Counted from the first letter of the stretch, positions 40,547 through 54,070 are shown. The stretch is DNA of 64,000 nt from Closterium sp. NIES-65 (GCA_948144175.1 CANXME010000385.1:39894-103893), one strand, 5' to 3'. The notes: generated by a model not told the origin, from the sequence alone. Translations and numbers: made by a program.

Positions 40547-43500
40547 TTTTTGTTCTTTGTGGTGGTCTTGTTGTCCTTTGTTGGATGTCCTTGGTGTGTT
40601 GGTGGGGAGCAATACTGTAGCATAGTAGTGGTTTGGAGCTCTAGAGAACAATGACAACATGCACCCCTAGGTCTAGTTGTGGTGTTGTTGTTGTATGAGG
40701 TGTTGTTTTTGTTCTTTGTGGTGGTCTTGTTGTCCTTTGTTGGATGTCCTTGGTGTGTTGGTGGGGAGCAATACTGTAGCATAGTAGTGGTTTGGAGCTC
40801 TAGAGAACAATGACAACATGCACCCCTAGGTCTAGTTGTGGTGTTGTTGTTGTATGAGGTGTTGTTTTTGTTCTTTGTGGTGGTCTTGTTGTCCTTTGTT
40901 GGATGTCCTTGGTGTGTTGGTGGGGAGCAATACTGTAGCATAGTAGTGGTTTGGAGCTCTAGAGAACAATGACAACATGCACCCCTAGGTCTAGTTGTGG
41001 TGTTGTTGTTGTATGAGGTGTTGTTTTTGTTCTTTGTGGTGGTCTTGTTGTCCTTTGTTGGATGTCCTTGGTGTGTTGGTGGGGAGCAATACTGTAGCAT
41101 AGTAGTGGTTTGGAGCTCTAGAGAACAATGACAACATGCACCCCTAGGTCTAGTTGTGGTGTTGTTGTTGTATGAGGTGTTGTTTTTGTTCTTTGTGGTG
41201 GTCTTGTTGTCCTTTGTTGGATGTCCTTGGTGTGTTGGTGGGGAGCAATACTGTAGCATAGTAGTGGTTTGGAGCTCTAGAGAACAATGACAACATGCAC
41301 CCCTAGGTCTAGTTGTGGTGTTGTTGTTGTATGAGGTGTTGTTTTTGTTCTTTGTGGTGGTCTTGTTGTCCTTTGTTGGATGTCCTTGGTGTGTTGGTGG
41401 GGAGCAATACTGTAGCATAGTAGTGGTTTGGAGCTCTAGAGAACAATGACAACATGCACCCCTAGGTCTAGTTGTGGTGTTGTTGTTGTATGAGGTGTTG
41501 TTTTTGTTCTTTGTGGTGGTCTTGTTGTCCTTTGTTGGATGTCCTTGGTGTGTTGGTGGGGAGCAATACTGTAGCATAGTAGTGGTTTGGAGCTCTAGAG
41601 AACAATGACAACATGCACCCCTAGGTCTAGTTGTGGTGTTGTTGTTGTATGAGGTGTTGTTTTTGTTCTTTGTGGTGGTCTTGTTGTCCTTTGTTGGATG
41701 TCCTTGGTGTGTTGGTGGGGAGCAATACTGTAGCATAGTAGTGGTTTGGAGCTCTAGAGAACAATGACAACATGCACCCCTAGGTCTAGTTGTGGTGTTG
41801 TTGTTGTATGAGGTGTTGTTTTTGTTCTTTGTGGTGGTCTTGTTGTCCTTTGTTGGATGTCCTTGGTGTGTTGGTGGGGAGCAATACTGTAGCATAGTAG
41901 TGGTTTGGAGCTCTAGAGAACAATGACAACATGCACCCCTAGGTCTAGTTGTGGTGTTGTTGTTGTATGAGGTGTTGTTTTTGTTCTTTGTGGTGGTCTT
42001 GTTGTCCTTTGTTGGATGTCCTTGGTGTGTTGGTGGGGAGCAATACTGTAGCATAGTAGTGGTTTGGAGCTCTAGAGAACAATGACAACATGCACCCCTA
42101 GGTCTAGTTGTGGTGTTGTTGTTGTATGAGGTGTTGTTTTTGTTCTTTGTGGTGGTCTTGTTGTCCTTTGTTGGATGTCCTTGGTGTGTTGGTGGGGAGC
42201 AATACTGTAGCATAGTAGTGGTTTGGAGCTCTAGAGAACAATGACAACATGCACCCCTAGGTCTAGTTGTGGTGTTGTTGTTGTATGAGGTGTTGTTTTT
42301 GTTCTTTGTGGTGGTCTTGTTGTCCTTTGTTGGATGTCCTTGGTGTGTTGGTGGGGAGCAATACTGTAGCATAGTAGTGGTTTGGAGCTCTAGAGAACAA
42401 TGACAACATGCACCCCTAGGTCTAGTTGTGGTGTTGTTGTTGTATGAGGTGTTGTTTTTGTTCTTTGTGGTGGTCTTGTTGTCCTTTGTTGGATGTCCTT
42501 GGTGTGTTGGTGGGGAGCAATACTGTAGCATAGTAGTGGTTTGGAGCTCTAGAGAACAATGACAACATGCACCCCTAGGTCTAGTTGTGGTGTTGTTGTT
42601 GTATGAGGTGTTGTTTTTGTTCTTTGTGGTGGTCTTGTTGTCCTTTGTTGGATGTCCTTGGTGTGTTGGTGGGGAGCAATACTGTAGCATAGTAGTGGTT
42701 TGGAGCTCTAGAGAACAATGACAACATGCACCCCTAGGTCTAGTTGTGGTGTTGTTGTTGTATGAGGTGTTGTTTTTGTTCTTTGTGGTGGTCTTGTTGT
42801 CCTTTGTTGGATGTCCTTGGTGTGTTGGTGGGGAGCAATACTGTAGCATAGTAGTGGTTTGGAGCTCTAGAGAACAATGACAACATGCACCCCTAGGTCT
42901 AGTTGTGGTGTTGTTGTTGTATGAGGTGTTGTTTTTGTTCTTTGTGGTGGTCTTGTTGTCCTTTGTTGGATGTCCTTGGTGTGTTGGTGGGGAGCAATAC
43001 TGTAGCATAGTAGTGGTTTGGAGCTCTAGAGAACAATGACAACATGCACCCCTAGGTCTAGTTGTGGTGTTGTTGTTGTATGAGGTGTTGTTTTTGTTCT
43101 TTGTGGTGGTCTTGTTGTCCTTTGTTGGATGTCCTTGGTGTGTTGGTGGGGAGCAATACTGTAGCATAGTAGTGGTTTGGAGCTCTAGAGAACAATGACA
43201 ACATGCACCCCTAGGTCTAGTTGTGGTGTTGTTGTTGTATGAGGTGTTGTTTTTGTTCTTTGTGGTGGTCTTGTTGTCCTTTGTTGGATGTCCTTGGTGT
43301 GTTGGTGGGGAGCAATACTGTAGCATAGTAGTGGTTTGGAGCTCTAGAGAACAATGACAAGCATGCACCCCTAGGTCTAGTTGTGGTGTTGTTGTTGTAT
43401 GAGGTGTTGTTTTTGTTCTTTGTGGTGGTCTTGTTGTCCTTTGTTGGATGTCCTTGGTGTGTTGGTGGGGAGCAATACTGTAGCATAGTAGTGGTTTGGA

Positions 43501-45159
43501 GCTCTAGAGAACAATGACAACATGCACCCCTAGGTCTAGTTGTGGTGTTGTTGTTGTATGAGGTGTTGTTTTTGTTCTTTGTGGTGGTCTTGTTGTCCTT
43601 TGTTGGATGTCCTTGGTGTGTTGGTGGGGAGCAATACTGTAGCATAGTAGTGGTTTGGAGCTCTAGAGAACAATGACAACATGCACCCCTAGGTCTAGTT
43701 GTGGTGTTGTTGTTGTATGAGGTGTTGTTTTTGTTCTTTGTGGTGGTCTTGTTGTCCTTTGTTGGATGTCCTTGGTGTGTTGGTGGGGAGCAATACTGTA
43801 GCATAGTAGTGGTTTGGAGCTCTAGAGAACAATGACAACATGCACCCCTAGGTCTAGTTGTGGTGTTGTTGTTGTATGAGGTGTTGTTTTTGTTCTTTGT
43901 GGTGGTCTTGTTGTCCTTTGTTGGATGTCCTTGGTGTGTTGGTGGGGAGCAATACTGTAGCATAGTAGTGGTTTGGAGCTCTAGAGAACAATGACAACAT
44001 GCACCCCTAGGTCTAGTTGTGGTGTTGTTGTTGTATGAGGTGTTGTTTTTGTTCTTTGTGGTGGTCTTGTTGTCCTTTGTTGGATGTCCTTGGTGTGTTG
44101 GTGGGGAGCAATACTGTAGCATAGTAGTGGTTTGGAGCTCTAGAGAACAATGACAACATGCACCCCTAGGTCTAGTTGTGGTGTTGTTGTTGTATGAGGT
44201 GTTGTTTTTGTTCTTTGTGGTGGTCTTGTTGTCCTTTGTTGGATGTCCTTGGTGTGTTGGTGGGGAGCAATACTGTAGCATAGTAGTGGTTTGGAGCTCT
44301 AGAGAACAATGACAACATGCACCCCTAGGTCTAGTTGTGGTGTTGTTGTTGTATGAGGTGTTGTTTTTGTTCTTTGTGGTGGTCTTGTTGTCCTTTGTTG
44401 GATGTCCTTGGTGTGTTGGTGGGGAGCAATACTGTAGCATAGTAGTGGTTTGGAGCTCTAGAGAACAATGACAACATGCACCCCTAGGTCTAGTTGTGGT
44501 GTTGTTGTTGTATGAGGTGTTGTTTTTGTTCTTTGTGGTGGTCTTGTTGTCCTTTGTTGGATGTCCTTGGTGTGTTGGTGGGGAGCAATACTGTAGCATA
44601 GTAGTGGTTTGGAGCTCTAGAGAACAATGACAACATGCACCCCTAGGTCTAGTTGTGGTGTTGTTGTTGTATGAGGTGTTGTTTTTGTTCTTTGTGGTGG
44701 TCTTGTTGTCCTTTGTTGGATGTCCTTGGTGTGTTGGTGGGGAGCAATACTGTAGCATAGTAGTGGTTTGGAGCTCTAGAGAACAATGACAAGCATGCAC
44801 CCCTAGGTCTAGTTGTGGTGTTGTTGTTGTATGAGGTGTTGTTTTTGTTCTTTGTGGTGGTCTTGTTGTCCTTTGTTGGATGTCCTTGGTGTGTTGGTGG
44901 GGAGCAATACTGTAGCATAGTAGTGGTTTGGAGCTCTAGAGAACAATGACAACATGCACCCCTAGGTCTAGTTGTGGTGTTGTTGTTGTATGAGGTGTTG
45001 TTTTTGTTCTTTGTGGTGGTCTTGTTGTCCTTTGTTGGATGTCCTTGGTGTGTTGGTGGGGAGCAATACTGTAGCATAGTAGTGGTTTGGAGCTCTAGAG
45101 AACAATGACAACATGCACCCCTAGGTCTAGTTGTGGTGTTGTTGTTGTATGAGGTGTTG

Positions 45160-46273
45160 TTTTTGTTCTTTGTGGTGGTCTTGTTGTCCTTTGTTGGATG
45201 TCCTTGGTGTGTTGGTGGGGAGCAATACTGTAGCATAGTAGTGGTTTGGAGCTCTAGAGAACAATGACAAGCATGCACCCCTAGGTCTAGTTGTGGTGTT
45301 GTTGTTGTATGAGGTGTTGTTTTTGTTCTTTGTGGTGGTCTTGTTGTCCTTTGTTGGATGTCCTTGGTGTGTTGGTGGGGAGCAATACTGTAGCATAGTA
45401 GTGGTTTGGAGCTCTAGAGAACAATGACAACATGCACCCCTAGGTCTAGTTGTGGTGTTGTTGTTGTATGAGGTGTTGTTTTTGTTCTTTGTGGTGGTCT
45501 TGTTGTCCTTTGTTGGATGTCCTTGGTGTGTTGGTGGGGAGCAATACTGTAGCATAGTAGTGGTTTGGAGCTCTAGAGAACAATGACAACATGCACCCCT
45601 AGGTCTAGTTGTGGTGTTGTTGTTGTATGAGGTGTTGTTTTTGTTCTTTGTGGTGGTCTTGTTGTCCTTTGTTGGATGTCCTTGGTGTGTTGGTGGGGAG
45701 CAATACTGTAGCATAGTAGTGGTTTGGAGCTCTAGAGAACAATGACAACATGCACCCCTAGGTCTAGTTGTGGTGTTGTTGTTGTATGAGGTGTTGTTTT
45801 TGTTCTTTGTGGTGGTCTTGTTGTCCTTTGTTGGATGTCCTTGGTGTGTTGGTGGGGAGCAATACTGTAGCATAGTAGTGGTTTGGAGCTCTAGAGAACA
45901 ATGACAACATGCACCCCTAGGTCTAGTTGTGGTGTTGTTGTTGTATGAGGTGTTGTTTTTGTTCTTTGTGGTGGTCTTGTTGTCCTTTGTTGGATGTCCT
46001 TGGTGTGTTGGTGGGGAGCAATACTGTAGCATAGTAGTGGTTTGGAGCTCTAGAGAACAATGACAGCATGCACCCCTAGGTCTAGTTGTGGTGTTGTTGT
46101 TGTATGAGGTGTTGTTTTTGTTCTTTGTGGTGGTCTTGTTGTCCTTTGTTGGATGTCCTTGGTGTGTTGGTGGGGAGCAATACTGTAGCATAGTAGTGGT
46201 TTGGAGCTCTAGAGAACAATGACAGCATGCACCCCTAGGTCTAGTTGTGGTGTTGTTGTTGTATGAGGTGTTG
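45160..46273 (+). repeat. Duplicated block, copy 1 (monomers 285-291)
   Basis: This seven-monomer block has extra G in 285, plain 286-289, and A-to-G in 290 and 291. The same ordered pattern recurs at 47,229-48,342, offset by exactly 2,069 bp (13 monomers plus two inserted bases). The matching tract could extend left to monomer 283. It is bounded by marker mismatches at monomers 282 and 292. Confidence 0.65.
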
Positions 46274-47228
46274 TTTTTGTTCTTTGTGGTGGTCTTGTTG
46301 TCCTTTGTTGGATGTCCTTGGTGTGTTGGTGGGGAGCAATACTGTAGCATAGTAGTGGTTTGGAGCTCTAGAGAACAATGACAAGCATGCACCCCTAGGT
46401 CTAGTTGTGGTGTTGTTGTTGTATGAGGTGTTGTTTTTGTTCTTTGTGGTGGTCTTGTTGTCCTTTGTTGGATGTCCTTGGTGTGTTGGTGGGGAGCAAT
46501 ACTGTAGCATAGTAGTGGTTTGGAGCTCTAGAGAACAATGACAACATGCACCCCTAGGTCTAGTTGTGGTGTTGTTGTTGTATGAGGTGTTGTTTTTGTT
46601 CTTTGTGGTGGTCTTGTTGTCCTTTGTTGGATGTCCTTGGTGTGTTGGTGGGGAGCAATACTGTAGCATAGTAGTGGTTTGGAGCTCTAGAGAACAATGA
46701 CAACATGCACCCCTAGGTCTAGTTGTGGTGTTGTTGTTGTATGAGGTGTTGTTTTTGTTCTTTGTGGTGGTCTTGTTGTCCTTTGTTGGATGTCCTTGGT
46801 GTGTTGGTGGGGAGCAATACTGTAGCATAGTAGTGGTTTGGAGCTCTAGAGAACAATGACAACATGCACCCCTAGGTCTAGTTGTGGTGTTGTTGTTGTA
46901 TGAGGTGTTGTTTTTGTTCTTTGTGGTGGTCTTGTTGTCCTTTGTTGGATGTCCTTGGTGTGTTGGTGGGGAGCAATACTGTAGCATAGTAGTGGTTTGG
47001 AGCTCTAGAGAACAATGACAACATGCACCCCTAGGTCTAGTTGTGGTGTTGTTGTTGTATGAGGTGTTGTTTTTGTTCTTTGTGGTGGTCTTGTTGTCCT
47101 TTGTTGGATGTCCTTGGTGTGTTGGTGGGGAGCAATACTGTAGCATAGTAGTGGTTTGGAGCTCTAGAGAACAATGACAACATGCACCCCTAGGTCTAGT
47201 TGTGGTGTTGTTGTTGTATGAGGTGTTG

Positions 47229-48342
47229 TTTTTGTTCTTTGTGGTGGTCTTGTTGTCCTTTGTTGGATGTCCTTGGTGTGTTGGTGGGGAGCAATACTGT
47301 AGCATAGTAGTGGTTTGGAGCTCTAGAGAACAATGACAAGCATGCACCCCTAGGTCTAGTTGTGGTGTTGTTGTTGTATGAGGTGTTGTTTTTGTTCTTT
47401 GTGGTGGTCTTGTTGTCCTTTGTTGGATGTCCTTGGTGTGTTGGTGGGGAGCAATACTGTAGCATAGTAGTGGTTTGGAGCTCTAGAGAACAATGACAAC
47501 ATGCACCCCTAGGTCTAGTTGTGGTGTTGTTGTTGTATGAGGTGTTGTTTTTGTTCTTTGTGGTGGTCTTGTTGTCCTTTGTTGGATGTCCTTGGTGTGT
47601 TGGTGGGGAGCAATACTGTAGCATAGTAGTGGTTTGGAGCTCTAGAGAACAATGACAACATGCACCCCTAGGTCTAGTTGTGGTGTTGTTGTTGTATGAG
47701 GTGTTGTTTTTGTTCTTTGTGGTGGTCTTGTTGTCCTTTGTTGGATGTCCTTGGTGTGTTGGTGGGGAGCAATACTGTAGCATAGTAGTGGTTTGGAGCT
47801 CTAGAGAACAATGACAACATGCACCCCTAGGTCTAGTTGTGGTGTTGTTGTTGTATGAGGTGTTGTTTTTGTTCTTTGTGGTGGTCTTGTTGTCCTTTGT
47901 TGGATGTCCTTGGTGTGTTGGTGGGGAGCAATACTGTAGCATAGTAGTGGTTTGGAGCTCTAGAGAACAATGACAACATGCACCCCTAGGTCTAGTTGTG
48001 GTGTTGTTGTTGTATGAGGTGTTGTTTTTGTTCTTTGTGGTGGTCTTGTTGTCCTTTGTTGGATGTCCTTGGTGTGTTGGTGGGGAGCAATACTGTAGCA
48101 TAGTAGTGGTTTGGAGCTCTAGAGAACAATGACAGCATGCACCCCTAGGTCTAGTTGTGGTGTTGTTGTTGTATGAGGTGTTGTTTTTGTTCTTTGTGGT
48201 GGTCTTGTTGTCCTTTGTTGGATGTCCTTGGTGTGTTGGTGGGGAGCAATACTGTAGCATAGTAGTGGTTTGGAGCTCTAGAGAACAATGACAGCATGCA
48301 CCCCTAGGTCTAGTTGTGGTGTTGTTGTTGTATGAGGTGTTG
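47229..48342 (+). repeat. Duplicated block, copy 2 (monomers 298-304)
   Basis: Markers are at 47,340 (extra G), 48,135 and 48,294 (A to G), and match copy 1 in type, order and spacing. The length is 1,114 bp, the same as copy 1. Unequal exchange or replication-based duplication of a multi-monomer segment would give this pattern. Chance coincidence of three markers in a marker-rich region is not excluded. Confidence 0.65.
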
Positions 48343-50570
48343 TTTTTGTTCTTTGTGGTGGTCTTGTTGTCCTTTGTTGGATGTCCTTGGTGTGTTGGTG
48401 GGGAGCAATACTGTAGCATAGTAGTGGTTTGGAGCTCTAGAGAACAATGACAACATGCACCCCTAGGTCTAGTTGTGGTGTTGTTGTTGTATGAGGTGTT
48501 GTTTTTGTTCTTTGTGGTGGTCTTGTTGTCCTTTGTTGGATGTCCTTGGTGTGTTGGTGGGGAGCAATACTGTAGCATAGTAGTGGTTTGGAGCTCTAGA
48601 GAACAATGACAACATGCACCCCTAGGTCTAGTTGTGGTGTTGTTGTTGTATGAGGTGTTGTTTTTGTTCTTTGTGGTGGTCTTGTTGTCCTTTGTTGGAT
48701 GTCCTTGGTGTGTTGGTGGGGAGCAATACTGTAGCATAGTAGTGGTTTGGAGCTCTAGAGAACAATGACAACATGCACCCCTAGGTCTAGTTGTGGTGTT
48801 GTTGTTGTATGAGGTGTTGTTTTTGTTCTTTGTGGTGGTCTTGTTGTCCTTTGTTGGATGTCCTTGGTGTGTTGGTGGGGAGCAATACTGTAGCATAGTA
48901 GTGGTTTGGAGCTCTAGAGAACAATGACAACATGCACCCCTAGGTCTAGTTGTGGTGTTGTTGTTGTATGAGGTGTTGTTTTTGTTCTTTGTGGTGGTCT
49001 TGTTGTCCTTTGTTGGATGTCCTTGGTGTGTTGGTGGGGAGCAATACTGTAGCATAGTAGTGGTTTGGAGCTCTAGAGAACAATGACAACATGCACCCCT
49101 AGGTCTAGTTGTGGTGTTGTTGTTGTATGAGGTGTTGTTTTTGTTCTTTGTGGTGGTCTTGTTGTCCTTTGTTGGATGTCCTTGGTGTGTTGGTGGGGAG
49201 CAATACTGTAGCATAGTAGTGGTTTGGAGCTCTAGAGAACAATGACAACATGCACCCCTAGGTCTAGTTGTGGTGTTGTTGTTGTATGAGGTGTTGTTTT
49301 TGTTCTTTGTGGTGGTCTTGTTGTCCTTTGTTGGATGTCCTTGGTGTGTTGGTGGGGAGCAATACTGTAGCATAGTAGTGGTTTGGAGCTCTAGAGAACA
49401 ATGACAACATGCACCCCTAGGTCTAGTTGTGGTGTTGTTGTTGTATGAGGTGTTGTTTTTGTTCTTTGTGGTGGTCTTGTTGTCCTTTGTTGGATGTCCT
49501 TGGTGTGTTGGTGGGGAGCAATACTGTAGCATAGTAGTGGTTTGGAGCTCTAGAGAACAATGACAGCATGCACCCCTAGGTCTAGTTGTGGTGTTGTTGT
49601 TGTATGAGGTGTTGTTTTTGTTCTTTGTGGTGGTCTTGTTGTCCTTTGTTGGATGTCCTTGGTGTGTTGGTGGGGAGCAATACTGTAGCATAGTAGTGGT
49701 TTGGAGCTCTAGAGAACAATGACAAGCATGCACCCCTAGGTCTAGTTGTGGTGTTGTTGTTGTATGAGGTGTTGTTTTTGTTCTTTGTGGTGGTCTTGTT
49801 GTCCTTTGTTGGATGTCCTTGGTGTGTTGGTGGGGAGCAATACTGTAGCATAGTAGTGGTTTGGAGCTCTAGAGAACAATGACAACATGCACCCCTAGGT
49901 CTAGTTGTGGTGTTGTTGTTGTATGAGGTGTTGTTTTTGTTCTTTGTGGTGGTCTTGTTGTCCTTTGTTGGATGTCCTTGGTGTGTTGGTGGGGAGCAAT
50001 ACTGTAGCATAGTAGTGGTTTGGAGCTCTAGAGAACAATGACAACATGCACCCCTAGGTCTAGTTGTGGTGTTGTTGTTGTATGAGGTGTTGTTTTTGTT
50101 CTTTGTGGTGGTCTTGTTGTCCTTTGTTGGATGTCCTTGGTGTGTTGGTGGGGAGCAATACTGTAGCATAGTAGTGGTTTGGAGCTCTAGAGAACAATGA
50201 CAAGCATGCACCCCTAGGTCTAGTTGTGGTGTTGTTGTTGTATGAGGTGTTGTTTTTGTTCTTTGTGGTGGTCTTGTTGTCCTTTGTTGGATGTCCTTGG
50301 TGTGTTGGTGGGGAGCAATACTGTAGCATAGTAGTGGTTTGGAGCTCTAGAGAACAATGACAACATGCACCCCTAGGTCTAGTTGTGGTGTTGTTGTTGT
50401 ATGAGGTGTTGTTTTTGTTCTTTGTGGTGGTCTTGTTGTCCTTTGTTGGATGTCCTTGGTGTGTTGGTGGGGAGCAATACTGTAGCATAGTAGTGGTTTG
50501 GAGCTCTAGAGAACAATGACAGCATGCACCCCTAGGTCTAGTTGTGGTGTTGTTGTTGTATGAGGTGTTG

Positions 50571-50728
50571 TTTTTGTTCTTTGTGGTGGTCTTGTTGTCC
50601 TTTGTTGGATGTCCTTGGTGTGTTGGTGGGGAGCAATACTGTAGCATAGTAGTGGTTTGGAGCTCTAGAGAACAATGACAACATGCACCCCTAGGTCTAG
50701 TTGTGGTGTTGTTGTTGTATGAGGTGTG
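50571..50728 (+). repeat. Monomer 319, 158 bp, one-T deletion near position 158
   Basis: The junction word before the T5 run reads GAGGTGTGTTTTTG instead of GAGGTGTTGTTTTTG. This is the first loss of length in the window, and the only one I found left of 54,000. Confidence 0.9.
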
Positions 50729-53700
50729 TTTTTGTTCTTTGTGGTGGTCTTGTTGTCCTTTGTTGGATGTCCTTGGTGTGTTGGTGGGGAGCAATACTGT
50801 AGCATAGTAGTGGTTTGGAGCTCTAGAGAACAATGACAGCATGCACCCCTAGGTCTAGTTGTGGTGTTGTTGTTGTATGAGGTGTTGTTTTTGTTCTTTG
50901 TGGTGGTCTTGTTGTCCTTTGTTGGATGTCCTTGGTGTGTTGGTGGGGAGCAATACTGTAGCATAGTAGTGGTTTGGAGCTCTAGAGAACAATGACAACA
51001 TGCACCCCTAGGTCTAGTTGTGGTGTTGTTGTTGTATGAGGTGTTGTTTTTGTTCTTTGTGGTGGTCTTGTTGTCCTTTGTTGGATGTCCTTGGTGTGTT
51101 GGTGGGGAGCAATACTGTAGCATAGTAGTGGTTTGGAGCTCTAGAGAACAATGACAACATGCACCCCTAGGTCTAGTTGTGGTGTTGTTGTTGTATGAGG
51201 TGTTGTTTTTGTTCTTTGTGGTGGTCTTGTTGTCCTTTGTTGGATGTCCTTGGTGTGTTGGTGGGGAGCAATACTGTAGCATAGTAGTGGTTTGGAGCTC
51301 TAGAGAACAATGACAGCATGCACCCCTAGGTCTAGTTGTGGTGTTGTTGTTGTATGAGGTGTTGTTTTTGTTCTTTGTGGTGGTCTTGTTGTCCTTTGTT
51401 GGATGTCCTTGGTGTGTTGGTGGGGAGCAATACTGTAGCATAGTAGTGGTTTGGAGCTCTAGAGAACAATGACAACATGCACCCCTAGGTCTAGTTGTGG
51501 TGTTGTTGTTGTATGAGGTGTTGTTTTTGTTCTTTGTGGTGGTCTTGTTGTCCTTTGTTGGATGTCCTTGGTGTGTTGGTGGGGAGCAATACTGTAGCAT
51601 AGTAGTGGTTTGGAGCTCTAGAGAACAATGACAGCATGCACCCCTAGGTCTAGTTGTGGTGTTGTTGTTGTATGAGGTGTTGTTTTTGTTCTTTGTGGTG
51701 GTCTTGTTGTCCTTTGTTGGATGTCCTTGGTGTGTTGGTGGGGAGCAATACTGTAGCATAGTAGTGGTTTGGAGCTCTAGAGAACAATGACAGCATGCAC
51801 CCCTAGGTCTAGTTGTGGTGTTGTTGTTGTATGAGGTGTTGTTTTTGTTCTTTGTGGTGGTCTTGTTGTCCTTTGTTGGATGTCCTTGGTGTGTTGGTGG
51901 GGAGCAATACTGTAGCATAGTAGTGGTTTGGAGCTCTAGAGAACAATGACAACATGCACCCCTAGGTCTAGTTGTGGTGTTGTTGTTGTATGAGGTGTTG
52001 TTTTTGTTCTTTGTGGTGGTCTTGTTGTCCTTTGTTGGATGTCCTTGGTGTGTTGGTGGGGAGCAATACTGTAGCATAGTAGTGGTTTGGAGCTCTAGAG
52101 AACAATGACAAGCATGCACCCCTAGGTCTAGTTGTGGTGTTGTTGTTGTATGAGGTGTTGTTTTTGTTCTTTGTGGTGGTCTTGTTGTCCTTTGTTGGAT
52201 GTCCTTGGTGTGTTGGTGGGGAGCAATACTGTAGCATAGTAGTGGTTTGGAGCTCTAGAGAACAATGACAACATGCACCCCTAGGTCTAGTTGTGGTGTT
52301 GTTGTTGTATGAGGTGTTGTTTTTGTTCTTTGTGGTGGTCTTGTTGTCCTTTGTTGGATGTCCTTGGTGTGTTGGTGGGGAGCAATACTGTAGCATAGTA
52401 GTGGTTTGGAGCTCTAGAGAACAATGACAACATGCACCCCTAGGTCTAGTTGTGGTGTTGTTGTTGTATGAGGTGTTGTTTTTGTTCTTTGTGGTGGTCT
52501 TGTTGTCCTTTGTTGGATGTCCTTGGTGTGTTGGTGGGGAGCAATACTGTAGCATAGTAGTGGTTTGGAGCTCTAGAGAACAATGACAGCATGCACCCCT
52601 AGGTCTAGTTGTGGTGTTGTTGTTGTATGAGGTGTTGTTTTTGTTCTTTGTGGTGGTCTTGTTGTCCTTTGTTGGATGTCCTTGGTGTGTTGGTGGGGAG
52701 CAATACTGTAGCATAGTAGTGGTTTGGAGCTCTAGAGAACAATGACAAGCATGCACCCCTAGGTCTAGTTGTGGTGTTGTTGTTGTATGAGGTGTTGTTT
52801 TTGTTCTTTGTGGTGGTCTTGTTGTCCTTTGTTGGATGTCCTTGGTGTGTTGGTGGGGAGCAATACTGTAGCATAGTAGTGGTTTGGAGCTCTAGAGAAC
52901 AATGACAAGCATGCACCCCTAGGTCTAGTTGTGGTGTTGTTGTTGTATGAGGTGTTGTTTTTGTTCTTTGTGGTGGTCTTGTTGTCCTTTGTTGGATGTC
53001 CTTGGTGTGTTGGTGGGGAGCAATACTGTAGCATAGTAGTGGTTTGGAGCTCTAGAGAACAATGACAGCATGCACCCCTAGGTCTAGTTGTGGTGTTGTT
53101 GTTGTATGAGGTGTTGTTTTTGTTCTTTGTGGTGGTCTTGTTGTCCTTTGTTGGATGTCCTTGGTGTGTTGGTGGGGAGCAATACTGTAGCATAGTAGTG
53201 GTTTGGAGCTCTAGAGAACAATGACAACATGCACCCCTAGGTCTAGTTGTGGTGTTGTTGTTGTATGAGGTGTTGTTTTTGTTCTTTGTGGTGGTCTTGT
53301 TGTCCTTTGTTGGATGTCCTTGGTGTGTTGGTGGGGAGCAATACTGTAGCATAGTAGTGGTTTGGAGCTCTAGAGAACAATGACAACATGCACCCCTAGG
53401 TCTAGTTGTGGTGTTGTTGTTGTATGAGGTGTTGTTTTTGTTCTTTGTGGTGGTCTTGTTGTCCTTTGTTGGATGTCCTTGGTGTGTTGGTGGGGAGCAA
53501 TACTGTAGCATAGTAGTGGTTTGGAGCTCTAGAGAACAATGACAACATGCACCCCTAGGTCTAGTTGTGGTGTTGTTGTTGTATGAGGTGTTGTTTTTGT
53601 TCTTTGTGGTGGTCTTGTTGTCCTTTGTTGGATGTCCTTGGTGTGTTGGTGGGGAGCAATACTGTAGCATAGTAGTGGTTTGGAGCTCTAGAGAACAATG

Positions 53701-54070
53701 ACAACATGCACCCCTAGGTCTAGTTGTGGTGTTGTTGTTGTATGAGGTGTTGTTTTTGTTCTTTGTGGTGGTCTTGTTGTCCTTTGTTGGATGTCCTTGG
53801 TGTGTTGGTGGGGAGCAATACTGTAGCATAGTAGTGGTTTGGAGCTCTAGAGAACAATGACAGCATGCACCCCTAGGTCTAGTTGTGGTGTTGTTGTTGT
53901 ATGAGGTGTTGTTTTTGTTCTTTGTGGTGGTCTTGTTGTCCTTTGTTGGATGTCCTTGGTGTGTTGGTGGGGAGCAATACTGTAGCATAGTAGTGGTTTG
54001 GAGCTCTAGAGAACAATGACAACATGCACCCCTAGGTCTAGTTGTGGTGTTGTTGTTGTATGAGGTGTTG

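Larger units (their letters stand above)
10496..43249 (+). repeat. Near-invariant array core, monomers 67-272
   Basis: About 206 monomers differ from one another at only two places that I can find: A to G at 11,401 (monomer 72) and A to G at 40,498 (monomer 255). All other landmarks sit on an exact 159-bp grid. Such uniformity indicates very recent amplification or very strong homogenisation, unless the assembler has expanded or averaged near-identical copies. No other feature is present. Confidence 0.92.
43250..54070 (+). repeat. Marker-rich array segment, monomers 273-340
   Basis: The consensus is unchanged except at position 111, where many monomers carry an alternative state. The extra-G state (160 bp, AAGC) is in monomers 273, 282, 285, 292, 298, 313, 316, 328, 332 and 333. 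The A-to-G state (159 bp, AGC) is in 290, 291, 303, 304, 312, 318, 320, 323, 325, 326, 331, 334 and 339. The only other change I found is a one-T deletion in monomer 319. Marker frequency rises from 9 of 39 monomers (273-311) to 13 of 29 (312-340). Confidence 0.9.

Noticed and set aside
10303-43368. Minus-strand open frame of about 11,000 codons encoding a 53-residue tandem repeat
   Set aside because: It is a by-product of a 159-bp period with one stop-free frame. The DNA is identical between copies rather than showing synonymous differences. Frame-breaking 1-bp indels recur, and no promoter, splice structure or non-repeat end domain is visible.
49561-54070. A second higher-order period of 19 monomers (312, 313, 320 against 331, 332, 339)
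   Set aside because: Three markers match, but monomers 333 and 334 carry markers with no counterpart at 314 and 315, so the blocks do not correspond.
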